The translations under genes were made by a program, and so were the position numbers. A model generated the notes under the pieces. It did not search any database. It was given only the letters and a program-made list of their open reading frames with translations, and had not been told where the DNA came from. From Streptomyces virginiae (GTDB lineage Bacteria > Actinomycetota > Actinomycetes > Streptomycetales > Streptomycetaceae), in contig NZ_JOAK01000026.1 of assembly GCF_000720455.1 (NCBI RefSeq), positions 62,001 to 126,000 of the forward strand: a stretch of DNA of 64,000 nt, in the 5' to 3' direction. Positions 32,380 to 41,026 of the stretch are shown here, in pieces. How positions within the stretch are numbered: the first letter of the stretch is position 1; each line of letters opens with the position of its first letter.

Positions 32380-33144
32380 TCAGCCCTCCTTGTTGACAGT
32401 TGCCGCATCCAGGAACGCCGGGCGCTCCCCACCGCCGTGCACCAGCAGGCTCGCCCCGCTCACGTACCGCGCCCGGTCGGAGGCGAGGAAGACCGCCGCG
32501 TCGCCCACGTCCGCCGGTTCGGCGAGCCTCCCCAGCGGGACGGTCGCGCCGACGGCTTCGATCCCGGCCTCGTCGCCGTAGTGCAGGTGCGCCAGTTCGG
32601 TCCGCACCATGCCGAGGACCAGCGAGTTCACCCGTACCTCGGGTGCCCACTCGACGGCCATGGACCGGGCCAGGTTCTCCAGGCCCGCCTTGGCCGCGCC
32701 GTACGCCGCCGTCCCCGGTGAGGGGCGGGTTCCGCTGACGCTGCCGATCATCACCACCGAGCCGCGGGCCCGCTTCAGCCAGGGGTGGGCCGCCAGGGAG
32801 GCCGTCATCGGGGCGACGAGGTTGAGCTCGACGACCCGTGCGTGGCGTTCGGCGTCGCCCTCGCCGAGGAGCCGGTACGGGGTCCCGCCGGCGTTGTTGA
32901 CCAGGCAGTCGAGCCGCCCGTACCTCCCGGCGACCGCGTCGAAGAAGTCCCGTACGGCGCCCGCGTCGCGCAGGTCGAGCCCGGTGAAGGACGCCTCGCG
33001 GCCGTCCGCCGACACCGGCCGGTCGGGGGGCCGCCGGGCGCAGACGGCGACCTCCGCGCCGGCCGCGAGGAACGACCGGGCGATCCCGGCGCCGACGCCC
33101 CTGGTTCCGCCGGTGACGACGACAACCCTCCCGTCGAGCTCCAT
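32380..33144 (-). CDS. SDR oxidoreductase of steroid catabolic locus (Rv3549c-like)
   Basis: 254 aa. TGGTRGVG cofactor motif, NNAGG, Ser in MIGSVSG and YxxxK in TAAYGAAKAG. It ends in a conserved tail (VSGASLLVHGGGERPAF). It is transcribed away from the echA20/ipdAB operon from a shared promoter that contains a KstR2-like box. The exact substrate in ring C/D breakdown is unknown. The second SDR gene starts 2 nt after its stop. Confidence 0.75.
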   Translation of the reverse strand: MELDGRVVVVTGGTRGVGAGIARSFLAAGAEVAVCARRPPDRPVSADGREASFTGLDLRDAGAVRDFFDAVAGRYGRLDCLVNNAGGTPYRLLGEGDAERHARVVELNLVAPMTASLAAHPWLKRARGSVVMIGSVSGTRPSPGTAAYGAAKAGLENLARSMAVEWAPEVRVNSLVLGMVRTELAHLHYGDEAGIEAVGATVPLGRLAEPADVGDAAVFLASDRARYVSGASLLVHGGGERPAFLDAATVNKEG

Positions 33145-33162
33145 CGGCTGCTACCTTCCTCA

Positions 33163-33179
33163 CCTAACAAATGTTTGGT
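33163..33179. promoter_or_regulatory. KstR2-like operator, copy 1
   Basis: CCTAACAAATGTTTGGT lies between the divergent SDR and EchA20-like genes. Its reverse complement matches the box at 61199-61215 at 16 of 17 positions. It is an imperfect palindrome of the TetR-type operator kind. Confidence 0.65.
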
Positions 33180-33200
33180 GGAAAGGTAGCTGATCCTCTC

Positions 33201-33950
33201 ATGGGTGTCTCCACCTCCGACCCGGACAAGGGCGTCGCCCTGGTCACGGTCGACTTCCCGCCCGTCAACGCACTGCCAGTGCAGGGCTGGTACGACCTGG
33301 CCGACGCCCTGCGCACCGCGGGGCGGGACCCCGAGGTCCGGTGCGTGGTCCTCGCCGCCGAGGGCCGCGGGTTCAACGCGGGCGTCGACATCAAGGAGAT
33401 GCAACGCGACACCGGCCACGCGGCCCTCATCGGCGCCAACCGGGGCTGCTACGAGGCGTTCGCCGCCGTCTACGAGTGCGAGGTGCCCGTCGTCGCGGCC
33501 GTGAACGGGTTCTGCCTGGGCGGCGGGATCGGCCTGGTCGGCAACGCCGACGCGATCGTCGCCTCCGACGACGCGGTCTTCGGCCTGCCCGAGCTGGACC
33601 GGGGCGCGCTCGGCGCCGCCACCCACCTGGCCCGGCTGGTCCCCCAGCACCTGATGCGCGCCCTCTACTACACCTCGCGCACCGCGACCGCCGCCGAACT
33701 GCACGCCCACGGCTCGGTCTGGAGGGTGGTCCCGCGTGAGGCGCTGCGCGGCGCCGCCCTGGAACTGGCCGCCGAGATCGCGCGGAAGGACGGCTACCTG
33801 ATCCGCCTCGCGAAGGCGGCCATCAACGGGATCGACCCGGTGGACGTGCGCCGCAGCTACCGCTTCGAGCAGGGCTTCACCTTCGAGGCCAACCTCAGCG
33901 GGGTGGCCGACCGGGTCCGCGACACCTTCGGGAAGGAAGAGCGCGCATGA
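33201..33950 (+). CDS. echA20: enoyl-CoA hydratase family, EchA20-like hydrolase of HIP pathway
   Basis: 249 aa. Crotonase fold: AAEGRGFNAGVDIKEM forms the first oxyanion-hole segment and NGFCLGGGIGLVGNADAIVA the second. It resembles EchA20 of cholesterol degraders, which opens the last ring of the indane-dione CoA ester. It starts the ipd operon and overlaps ipdA by 4 nt (ATGA). Two upstream start codons exist; ATG 33201 leaves the KstR2-like box outside the coding region. Confidence 0.8.
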   Translation: MGVSTSDPDKGVALVTVDFPPVNALPVQGWYDLADALRTAGRDPEVRCVVLAAEGRGFNAGVDIKEMQRDTGHAALIGANRGCYEAFAAVYECEVPVVAAVNGFCLGGGIGLVGNADAIVASDDAVFGLPELDRGALGAATHLARLVPQHLMRALYYTSRTATAAELHAHGSVWRVVPREALRGAALELAAEIARKDGYLIRLAKAAINGIDPVDVRRSYRFEQGFTFEANLSGVADRVRDTFGKEERA

Positions 33951-34798
33951 GCGACAAGACCATGACCGTCGAAGAGGTGGTCGGGCAGCTGCGCAGCGGG
34001 ATGACCCTCGGGATCGGCGGCTGGGGCTCCCGGCGCAAGCCCATGGCCCTGGTCAGAGCGCTGCTCCGGTCCGAGATCACCGATCTCACCGTGATCTCCT
34101 ACGGTGGCCCCGATGTCGGCCTGCTGGCGGCCGCGGGCCGGATCCGCCGGCTCGTCGCCCCCTTCGCCACCCTCGACTCCATCGCGCTGGAGCCGCATTT
34201 CCGGGCCGCCCGCGAGCGGGCCGCCTTCGCGCTGACCGAGTACGACGAGGCCATGTTCATGTGGGGCCTGCACGCCGCCGCCAACCGGCTGCCCTTCCTC
34301 CCGGTCCGCGCCGGCCTCGGCTCCGACGTGATGCGGGTCAATCCGGAACTGCGCACGGTCACCTCGCCCTACGGCGACGGCGAGGAGCTCGTCGCCGTCC
34401 CCGCCCTGCGCATGGACGCCGCCCTGGTCCACCTCAACCGCGCCGACCGCCTCGGCAACGCCCAGTACCTCGGTCCGGACCCGTACTTCGACGACCTGTT
34501 CTGCGAGGCCGCCGACGCCGCCTACGTCTCCTGCGAGCAGCTCGTGGAGACCGCCGAGCTCACCAAGGCCGGCCCCCCGCAGTCCCTCCTGGTCAGCCGG
34601 CACTCCGTCACCGGGGTGGTGGAGACCCCGAACGGGGCGCACTTCACCTCCTGCGCCCCCGACTACGGCCGCGACGAGGCCTTCCAGAAGCTCTACGCGA
34701 GCACCCCCTGGCCCGAGTTCTCGGCACGCTTCCTGTCCGGGGCGGGCGAGCACGACTACCAGTTGGCCGTCCGGACCTGGCACGAGGAGCAGCAGTGA
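33947..34798 (+). CDS. ipdA: IpdA-like CoA-transferase family subunit
   Basis: 283 aa. The start MTLGIGGWGSRRKPMALVRA and the segments YGGPDVGLLAAAGRIRRL and GLGSDVMRVNP are characteristic of the alpha subunit of the IpdAB hydrolase, a CoA-transferase-fold enzyme that opens the last steroid ring (COCHEA-CoA). It is adjacent to its beta subunit and to an EchA20-like gene, as in Mycobacterium and Rhodococcus. It overlaps the next gene by 4 nt (GTGA), which fits a heteromeric complex. Confidence 0.85.
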   Translation: MSDKTMTVEEVVGQLRSGMTLGIGGWGSRRKPMALVRALLRSEITDLTVISYGGPDVGLLAAAGRIRRLVAPFATLDSIALEPHFRAARERAAFALTEYDEAMFMWGLHAAANRLPFLPVRAGLGSDVMRVNPELRTVTSPYGDGEELVAVPALRMDAALVHLNRADRLGNAQYLGPDPYFDDLFCEAADAAYVSCEQLVETAELTKAGPPQSLLVSRHSVTGVVETPNGAHFTSCAPDYGRDEAFQKLYASTPWPEFSARFLSGAGEHDYQLAVRTWHEEQQ

Positions 34799-35547
34799 CC
34801 ACGACGACCGCCACCCCCGCCGCCTCCGCCACCCGTGCCGAGGTCTGCGTGATCGCGTGCGCCGAGGCCTGGCGCGGCGACGGCGAGGTGCTCGCCAGCC
34901 CGATGGGCCTGATCCCCTCCTTCGGGGCCCGGCTCGCGAAGCGGACCTTCTCCCCCGACCTGCTGCTGACGGACGGCGAGGCCATGCTCGTCGGGCTCGA
35001 CGGCACGCCCGAGGGCTGGCTCCCGTACCGGCGCCACCTGACCATGGTCACCGGCGGCCGGCGGCACGTGATGATGGGCGCGAGCCAGATCGACCGGTTC
35101 GGCAACCAGAACATCTCCTGCATCGGCGACTGGGAGCGGCCGGCCCGCCAGCTGCTCGGCGTGCGCGGGGCGCCCGTCAACACCCTCAACAATCCGGTGA
35201 GTTACTGGGTTCCCAAGCATTCGACGCGGGTCTTCGTCGAGCGGGTCGACATGGTGAGCGGCGTGGGCTACGACCGTGCCGCCGAGGCGGGGGTGAGCCG
35301 TTTCCACCGGCTGCCCCGGGTGGTCAGCGACCTGGGCGTCTTCGACTTCGCCGGCCCCGGGAACGCGATGCGGCTGGCCTCCCTGCACCCCGGCGTCACC
35401 GTCGAGCAGGTGCGGGCGGCGACCGGCTTCGAGCTGGCGCTGCCCGAGGAGGTCCCGTACACGCGGGAGCCGACCGAGGGGGAACTGCGGCTGATCCGCG
35501 AGGTGATCGACCCGGAGGGGCTGCGCGACCGGGAAGTGCGGGGCTGA
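34795..35547 (+). CDS. ipdB: IpdB-like CoA-transferase family subunit
   Basis: 250 aa, GTG start inside the ipdA stop. Segments ACAEAWRGDGEVLASPMGLI, MVTGGRRHVMMGASQIDRFG and NTLNNPVSYWVPKHSTRVFV are typical of the beta subunit of the ring-opening enzyme IpdAB. SDLGVFDF-type ending region supports the CoA-transferase fold. The pair acts in the cytoplasm on CoA esters. Confidence 0.85.
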   Translation: MTTTTATPAASATRAEVCVIACAEAWRGDGEVLASPMGLIPSFGARLAKRTFSPDLLLTDGEAMLVGLDGTPEGWLPYRRHLTMVTGGRRHVMMGASQIDRFGNQNISCIGDWERPARQLLGVRGAPVNTLNNPVSYWVPKHSTRVFVERVDMVSGVGYDRAAEAGVSRFHRLPRVVSDLGVFDFAGPGNAMRLASLHPGVTVEQVRAATGFELALPEEVPYTREPTEGELRLIREVIDPEGLRDREVRG

Positions 35548-35551
35548 TCCG

Positions 35552-36643
35552 GTGGAGACGGCGTTCACGAAACTGGTCGGGGTCGAGCACCCCATCGTGC
35601 AGACGGGCATGGGCTGGGTCGCCGGCCCCCGCCTGGTGGCGGCCGCGGCGAACGCCGGCGCCCTGGGCATCCTGGCGTCCGCGACGATGACCACGGACCA
35701 GCTGCGGGCGGCGGTCCACGAGGTGAGGTCCCGCGTCCCGGAGGGGACCCCCTTCGGTGTCAACCTGCGTGCGGACGCCGGGGACGCGCCCGAGCGGGTC
35801 CGGCTGATCATCGACGAGGGGGTCCGGGTCGCGTCCTTCGCGCTCGCGCCCTCCAGGGAGCTGATCGGCCGGCTGAAGGACGCGGGCGTGGTCGTCGTCC
35901 CGTCGATCGGGGCGCGGCGGCACGCCGAGAAGGTGGCCGCCTGGGGCGCCGACGCGGTGATCGTGCAGGGCGGCGAGGGCGGCGGCCACACCGGGGACGT
36001 GGCCACGACGGTGCTGCTGCCGCAGGTCGTGGACGCGGTGGACATCCCGGTCGTCGCGGCGGGCGGCTTCAGCGACGGCCGCGGCCTGGTCGCGGCCCTG
36101 GCGTACGGGGCGGCGGGCATCGCCATGGGCACCCGGTTCCTGCTGACGTCGGACTCGACCGTCCCGGACGCGGTGAAGGCCGAATACCTGAAGGCGACGG
36201 TCCGGGACGTCACCGTCACCACGGCCGTCGACGGACTCCCGCACCGCATGCTCCGTACGGAGCTGGTCGATTCCCTGGAGCGGGCCGGCCGGGCCCGGGC
36301 GCTGGTCCGGGCGGTCCGGCACGCGGCGGGCCTGCGGAGGCTGTCCGGTCTGAGCTGGCCGCAGATGGTCCGCGACGGCCTGGCGATGAAACACGGCAAG
36401 GACCTGTCCTGGAGCCAGGTCCTGCTCGCCGCGAACACTCCGATGCTCCTCAAAGCGTCCATGGTCGAGGGCCGTACAGACCTAGGCGTCATGGCATCGG
36501 GCCAGGTCGCGGGGGTGATCGACGACCTCCCGTCCTGCGCGGAGCTCGTCCGCCGCGTCATGGCCGAGGCCCACACCGTGCTGGACCGTCTGCACGGGCC
36601 CGACGGACCGCACTCGCTCGACGCCCTGCCACCACCAGGGTGA
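35552..36643 (+). CDS. ipdC: IpdC-like flavoprotein (nitronate monooxygenase family)
   Basis: 363 aa with GTG 35552 four nt after ipdB. FMN-binding TIM barrel: GVEHPIVQTGMGWVAGPRLV at the start, QGGEGGGHTGDVATTVLLPQ and AAGGFSDGRGLVAALAYGAA in the middle. In the HIP pathway IpdC acts as an NADH-dependent oxidoreductase on 5-hydroxy-HIC-CoA. Operon position after ipdAB is the same as in M. tuberculosis. The last gene of this operon. Confidence 0.85.
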   Translation: METAFTKLVGVEHPIVQTGMGWVAGPRLVAAAANAGALGILASATMTTDQLRAAVHEVRSRVPEGTPFGVNLRADAGDAPERVRLIIDEGVRVASFALAPSRELIGRLKDAGVVVVPSIGARRHAEKVAAWGADAVIVQGGEGGGHTGDVATTVLLPQVVDAVDIPVVAAGGFSDGRGLVAALAYGAAGIAMGTRFLLTSDSTVPDAVKAEYLKATVRDVTVTTAVDGLPHRMLRTELVDSLERAGRARALVRAVRHAAGLRRLSGLSWPQMVRDGLAMKHGKDLSWSQVLLAANTPMLLKASMVEGRTDLGVMASGQVAGVIDDLPSCAELVRRVMAEAHTVLDRLHGPDGPHSLDALPPPG

Positions 36644-36673
36644 TCCCCCTTCTCCGTCACAGGAGTCGCCCCA

Positions 36674-37606
36674 ATGAGCCGTGTCAGAATCCGCAGAGCG
36701 GCCGCGGCGGCCGTCGCCGCCCTCGCCCTCGCCACCCTGCCGACCGCCGCGCACGCGGCGGCGGCACCCGGAGCCGGGGTCAGCGCCCGGCAGCCTCACC
36801 AGCAGCAGGCCGAAACGATTCGTCAGATCGTTCTCCAGGGCGCCGTCAACGTCCGCGACCTCGGCGGCCACCGCACCTGGACCGGCGGCCAGGTCCGCCA
36901 GGGCCTCGTCTACCGCTCCGACGCACTGAGCAAGCTGACCGACGCGGACGTCACCACCGTCTCCGGTCTCGGCCTCACGAAGGTCGTCGACTTCCGCATC
37001 CCGATGGAGGTCCAGTACGACGGCGCCGACCGGCTGCCCGCCGGACTCTCCCCCACCGCCCGCCCGGTCAGCGACCTCGGCCTCTACGGGACCCTCGTCG
37101 CGGCGATCGGCAGCGGAGACCCCGTCACGCAGGAGCAGATGCTCGGCGGCGGGCGCGCCGAGGCCTACATGCGCGACATCTACCGCACCTTCGTGACCGG
37201 CCCCGAGAACCGGGCGCAGTTCGCGGCGACCCTGCGGGAGATCGCGGACGGCCGGCAGGGCCCGGTCCTGTACCACTGCACGTCGGGCAAGGACCGGACG
37301 GGCTGGATGAGTTACGTACTGCTGCGCGCGCTCGCCGTCCCCGAGGACACCGCCGAGCGCGACTACCTGGCGTCGAACACCTTCCGCGCCGCCTACGACG
37401 CCAAGGTGCGGGCGGGCCTGAAGCAGTCGGGCCGGATGCAGAACCCGGACCTGCTGATCCCGCTCCAGGAGGTCCGCCAGGACTACCTGGACTCGGCGAC
37501 GGCGCAGCTGGAGGCCGACTACGGCAGCTTCTACGGCTACCTGACCCAGGGACTCGGCCTGGACCTGCGCACGCTGGCGAAACTCCAGACCAAGCTGGTC
37601 CGCTGA
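36674..37606 (+). CDS. secreted MptpB-like tyrosine/phosphoinositide phosphatase
   Basis: 310 aa. A signal peptide (SRVRIRRAAAAAVAALALAT then AAHAAAA) is followed by a dual-specificity phosphatase fold with NVRDLGG and the P-loop HCTSGKDRTGW (near residue 213), which holds the catalytic Cys, Lys, Asp and Arg as in MptpB. ATG 36674 lies 30 nt after the ipdC stop and follows AGGAG. It may be co-transcribed with the steroid operon but is not part of it functionally as far as known. Located outside the membrane. Confidence 0.85.
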   Translation: MSRVRIRRAAAAAVAALALATLPTAAHAAAAPGAGVSARQPHQQQAETIRQIVLQGAVNVRDLGGHRTWTGGQVRQGLVYRSDALSKLTDADVTTVSGLGLTKVVDFRIPMEVQYDGADRLPAGLSPTARPVSDLGLYGTLVAAIGSGDPVTQEQMLGGGRAEAYMRDIYRTFVTGPENRAQFAATLREIADGRQGPVLYHCTSGKDRTGWMSYVLLRALAVPEDTAERDYLASNTFRAAYDAKVRAGLKQSGRMQNPDLLIPLQEVRQDYLDSATAQLEADYGSFYGYLTQGLGLDLRTLAKLQTKLVR

Positions 37607-37624
37607 CCGGCCCCGCCCCTCGCG

Positions 37625-37661
37625 CGCCCGCGGCGCCGGCTTCCTGCCGGCACCGCGGGCG
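37625..37661. terminator. hairpin between convergent genes
   Basis: CGCCCGCGG and GCCGGC arms (37625-37640) pair with 37646-37661 around a 5-nt loop, with single unpaired bases. No clear U-tract. It separates the phosphatase gene from the minus-strand lanthipeptide region. Confidence 0.6.
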
Positions 37662-37705
37662 TCCGGCCGGGGGCGATCCGCCCGGCAAGCTCCGAAAGAC
37701 GCGCC

Positions 37706-38128
37706 CTAGCCCAGGCGGGCGGGGAACTCCCGTGCCGAGAAATGCGGCCCGCAGTCGTCGGTGCCCTCGCCCCGGCATATGAACAGCGTCGCGCCGGGGT
37801 TCAGACCCGGTGCCGACCGCAGCGTGAACGGCGCGGCGCCCGGTCCGCACTGGGTGGCGTACTTCGCGGCGGACGCACCGCTGCCGTCGAACCTGGCCCA
37901 CAGGGAGTGGCATTCGGCGCCGGTGTTCCTCAGCTCGCCCTTGACCACCAGTGTCGTCAGGACGGAGAAGGGCAGTTCGCGCTCCGTCCAGCGCGTTGCG
38001 GTGACCGTGGCGGTTCCGTGCGCCTGGGACCGGGCGGTGTCAGCGGCCGTGGCGGGGCCGGCGCCGAGCAGGCAGGCGACGGCCGGGGCCATGACCACGG
38101 CAGCCGTCTTGGGGAGGGACAGGCGCAT
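37706..38128 (-). CDS. secreted protein of unknown function, 140 aa
   Basis: A signal peptide (RLSLPKTAAVVMAPAVACLL, then GPATAADT) and a small beta-rich mature domain with four Cys, probably two disulfides (ECHSLW, QCGPGAAPF, FICRGEGTDDCG). Last gene on the minus strand of the cluster region. No known family; a cell-wall or extracellular role is likely. Confidence 0.65.
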   Translation of the reverse strand: MRLSLPKTAAVVMAPAVACLLGAGPATAADTARSQAHGTATVTATRWTERELPFSVLTTLVVKGELRNTGAECHSLWARFDGSGASAAKYATQCGPGAAPFTLRSAPGLNPGATLFICRGEGTDDCGPHFSAREFPARLG

Positions 38129-38212
38129 GCTGGTTCCTTACGTCGGTTGTTCTCGGACAGTGCGGATCGGCCGGCCCGTCGGCGGGCCGGGATGGGGGTC
38201 CTGCGGTGTTCC

Positions 38213-39367
38213 TCAGCCCGCGGCCGGTCCCGCCGACAGGAGCGCGTGCAGCGTGTTGCGGGCCGCCGCGGGGCTGAAGCGGGCCTCCAGCCGGCGGCCC
38301 GCCGCGCGGACCAGGCGGCCGTGCAGGGAGTCGTCGCGGACGAGGCGCACGATCTGCGCGGCGATGCCGGCCGGGTCTTCGCCGACGAGGACGTGACGGT
38401 CGTGTTCCAGGCCCATGCCTTCGAAGGCGAGCGCCGTGCCGACGACCGGCACCCCGCGCTCCAGGGCCTCGCCGACCTTGCCCTTGACCCCGGCCCCGTA
38501 CCGCAGGGGGGCCACGGCCAGCCGGGTGCGCGCGTACATCGCGGCGAGGTCCTCGACCCAGCCGTGCACGGTCACCCCCTCGCCGGCGAGGGAGGTCACC
38601 GGCTCCGGGGCGGAGCTGCCCACCAGGTCCAGGGCCGCTTCGGGTATCTCTCGCCGGACCAGCGGCATGATCTCGTGTGCCAGCCAGCGGGCCGCGTCGA
38701 CGTTCGGGGCGTGCTGGTAGTGGCCGACGAAGAGGACCCGTGCGCCGGCGGGGGCGGTGGCCTCCCGGGGGGCGTCGGCCGGGACGTGGATGTTGGAGAG
38801 CACCCGGACGTCGGCGTCCGGCACCAGGGGTGCGAGGACCTCCTGCTCGTCCGGGGAGACCACCAGTGTCACGTCGCTCTCCGCGACCAGGAACAGTTCG
38901 AGGGCGCGCATGGTCTCGGCCTGGGCCCGCAGCTTGAAGCGGTCCGCGTCGCCCTGCTCCCGGGCCAGTCGCGCCTGTCGTCCGAGCCGCCTGTAGTGCA
39001 GGTCCACCGTGTCGTACACGACCGTGCAGCCAGGGGCGAAGTCCCGTATCTCGCCGAGGAGTTCCAGGGCCGGCTGCGGTCGGCACAGCAGGGCGAGGGC
39101 GATCCTTCGGCCGTGCTCGCGCAGGAACCCCAGCTGCGCCCGCCGGTCGGCGAGGACGGCGACCCCGAGCTGCGCCAGCGCGGCGGCGTACCGCTGCTCG
39201 GCGCGTCCGTCCAGGGGGAAGAAGAGGACCTGCCGGCCCAGCCCGCGGATTTCCGCGATCATGCGGGTCAGGCGCAGGGAGCCCGAGTCGCGGTCGGGGG
39301 TGGGCAGTTGGTGATCGACGATCAGGACGGTGTCTGCCGCAGGTGTGCCCGGTTCCGTGGTGCGCAC
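38213..39367 (-). CDS. GT-B glycosyltransferase (GT4-like)
   Basis: 384 aa. Two Rossmann domains: TVLIVDHQLPTPDRDSGSLR at the start (typical of group 1 enzymes on polymers) and the donor site VAPLRYGAGVKGKVGEALER followed by GVPVVGTALAFEGMGL, typical of GT4. It transfers a sugar from a nucleotide-sugar donor; acceptor unknown. It lies at the far end of the minus-strand cluster, 7 nt from the GPP34-family gene. It could decorate the lanthipeptide or work in cell envelope metabolism. Confidence 0.75.
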   Translation of the reverse strand: MRTTEPGTPAADTVLIVDHQLPTPDRDSGSLRLTRMIAEIRGLGRQVLFFPLDGRAEQRYAAALAQLGVAVLADRRAQLGFLREHGRRIALALLCRPQPALELLGEIRDFAPGCTVVYDTVDLHYRRLGRQARLAREQGDADRFKLRAQAETMRALELFLVAESDVTLVVSPDEQEVLAPLVPDADVRVLSNIHVPADAPREATAPAGARVLFVGHYQHAPNVDAARWLAHEIMPLVRREIPEAALDLVGSSAPEPVTSLAGEGVTVHGWVEDLAAMYARTRLAVAPLRYGAGVKGKVGEALERGVPVVGTALAFEGMGLEHDRHVLVGEDPAGIAAQIVRLVRDDSLHGRLVRAAGRRLEARFSPAAARNTLHALLSAGPAAG

Positions 39368-39374
39368 GTGGGTG

Positions 39375-40022
39375 TCAGCTCGCCAGGAGCACGGCGAGCA
39401 GGGCGGAGTTGAAGCCCTGGAGCGCCTCGCGCCAGGGGCCGCTCTGCTCGGTCTCGCGGATGATCCGCTCGGCCCGTTCGCCGACGGTCTTCTTGTCCTC
39501 GCCGGGCAGGAGCGCGGCGAGGGCGCCGATCGCGTGCAGGATCGTGATCAGGAGCGCGGTGGGCTCGTCCGGCTGCTGCCCGTCCGCCAGCGCGCCGCGG
39601 ATGCGGGCGAGGACCTGGTCCTCGTGGGCCGGGTCGGCGGACGGCCAGGAGTTGGTACGGATCACGCCGAGGAACCGGCCCTGCTCGTGCCGCAGGTGGC
39701 CCTGCTCGACGAGGCCTTCCAGCAGGGGCCGCCACGAGCGGTGGCCGATGGTCTCCGCCGCCCAGCTCAGGCTCTTCTCCTTGGCGGACAGGGCGGTGAG
39801 GGCCTCGTCGAGGACCGGGTCGCCGGTGGGGGCGGTGTCGGTCACGACGGCACGGCTGCCCGCGGGCCGGTCCTGCGGGGTCTCGATGGTGATGCGGCCG
39901 GCCCGTACCAGGTCGAGCAGGACGGCGGTGCCCACGGCGCGGTGCCGGCGGCCCACCTCGATGGTGGTGCGGCCCGATTCGTCGTCGAGCAGGAGGAGGG
40001 CGAGATCCTGTGCGAGGGACAT
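39375..40022 (-). CDS. GPP34 (GOLPH3/Vps74-like) family protein
   Basis: 215 aa. The GPP34 pattern is visible: LALLLLDDESGRTTIEVGRR, VLLDLVRAGRITIE, and GHRSWRPLLEGLVEQGHLRH followed by TNSWPSADPAHEDQVLARIR. Eukaryotic members bind phosphoinositides and glycosyltransferases at the Golgi. In Streptomyces the family is abundant with unknown role, often near regulators or glycosylation genes. Here it is flanked by a glycosyltransferase and a transporter. ATG 40022 follows AAAGAGAAG. Confidence 0.8.
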   Translation of the reverse strand: MSLAQDLALLLLDDESGRTTIEVGRRHRAVGTAVLLDLVRAGRITIETPQDRPAGSRAVVTDTAPTGDPVLDEALTALSAKEKSLSWAAETIGHRSWRPLLEGLVEQGHLRHEQGRFLGVIRTNSWPSADPAHEDQVLARIRGALADGQQPDEPTALLITILHAIGALAALLPGEDKKTVGERAERIIRETEQSGPWREALQGFNSALLAVLLAS

Positions 40023-40113
40023 GTCGTCTTCTCTTTCTGTCGGTGTGATGGATGAGGGGGAAGCGGTGGTGGCGCGCAGCCGCGGGTGGGCGCGCGGCCG
40101 CGGGGCGGCTCGC

Positions 40114-40989
40114 TCAGACGGGGCGCTGCATGGCGCGTTCGCGGCGCGTCGCCATGACGGAGCCCGACTCGCGGCGTGCCGTGCGGCGCAGGACCGCGGG
40201 TGCGACGAGCAGGCCGAGCCCCGCCCAGAGGCCGAGTACTCCCACCGTCTCCCAGTGCCGCCAGCTCTCCCCGATCTCGGCGGCCACGGCGCCGGCGGGC
40301 AGCAGCGCGGCCCGGGCGGCCAGGCCGATCCAGTAGAGCGGGAAGGCCTCCGCCACGTGCTGGACCCAGGCGGGCAGCTGGGAGGCGGGGTAGAAGATCC
40401 CCGAGACCGAGGCGAGTCCGAAGAGGGGGATCATGACGAGGCCGATGTTGCGCGGGCTCTCGATGAGCGAGCCGAGGATCGCCCCGAGGGGCAGCATCGA
40501 CAGCAGGCCGAGCGGCAGTACCCAGGCCAGTGCGAGCCAGAGTCCGGGGTTGCCGGGCGAGACGTCCGGCAGCATGAGGATGCCGGTGAGGACCACGACC
40601 GCGCAGGCGGCCAGCACGGTGCCGGCCACGTTTATGATCTTGCCGACGAGGTAGCCGGGCATGCCGTGGGGCATCGCCTTGAGCCGGAGCAGCGTGCCGT
40701 CCTGGCGGTCCACGATCAGCTGCTGGGTGAGGCTCAGCATGCCGTTGAAGGCCACGCACATGCTGATCAGACTGGGCAGCAGGAAGCCGGCGACGGACAT
40801 CCCGGTGTCCCCCAGCTCGTTGTCGCGCAGCATGTGGAGCGGGGCCAGCAGGCCGACCAGCCAGACGAGGTTGCTGGCGAGGTCCTGGCCGTTGGTCACC
40901 ATCTGGTGCAGTTCCCTGCCACCGCGGTGCAGCCCTTGCCGGAGCGTGATCCGCAGGGGATGCACGGCCGCGCGGGTGGTCGTACTCAT
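40114..40989 (-). CDS. ABC-2 type transporter permease
   Basis: 291 aa with about six membrane segments (first near residues 38-55, LASNLVWLVGLLAPLH; others around 70-90, 110-135, 150-170, 185-200 and 240-260). The family signature region VDRQDGTLLRLKAMPHGMPG is visible. It works with the ATPase encoded upstream (41027-42013) to move a substrate out, such as a peptide or glycoside. Confidence 0.85.
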   Translation of the reverse strand: MSTTTRAAVHPLRITLRQGLHRGGRELHQMVTNGQDLASNLVWLVGLLAPLHMLRDNELGDTGMSVAGFLLPSLISMCVAFNGMLSLTQQLIVDRQDGTLLRLKAMPHGMPGYLVGKIINVAGTVLAACAVVVLTGILMLPDVSPGNPGLWLALAWVLPLGLLSMLPLGAILGSLIESPRNIGLVMIPLFGLASVSGIFYPASQLPAWVQHVAEAFPLYWIGLAARAALLPAGAVAAEIGESWRHWETVGVLGLWAGLGLLVAPAVLRRTARRESGSVMATRRERAMQRPV

Positions 40990-41026
40990 GGACGTGCCGC
41001 CTTCCCGGTCGTCGTACCGGCCGCGT

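Noticed and set aside
34756..36735. 659-codon minus-strand frame
   Set aside because: Antisense to ipdB and ipdC; Ser/Arg/Pro-rich, no domain.
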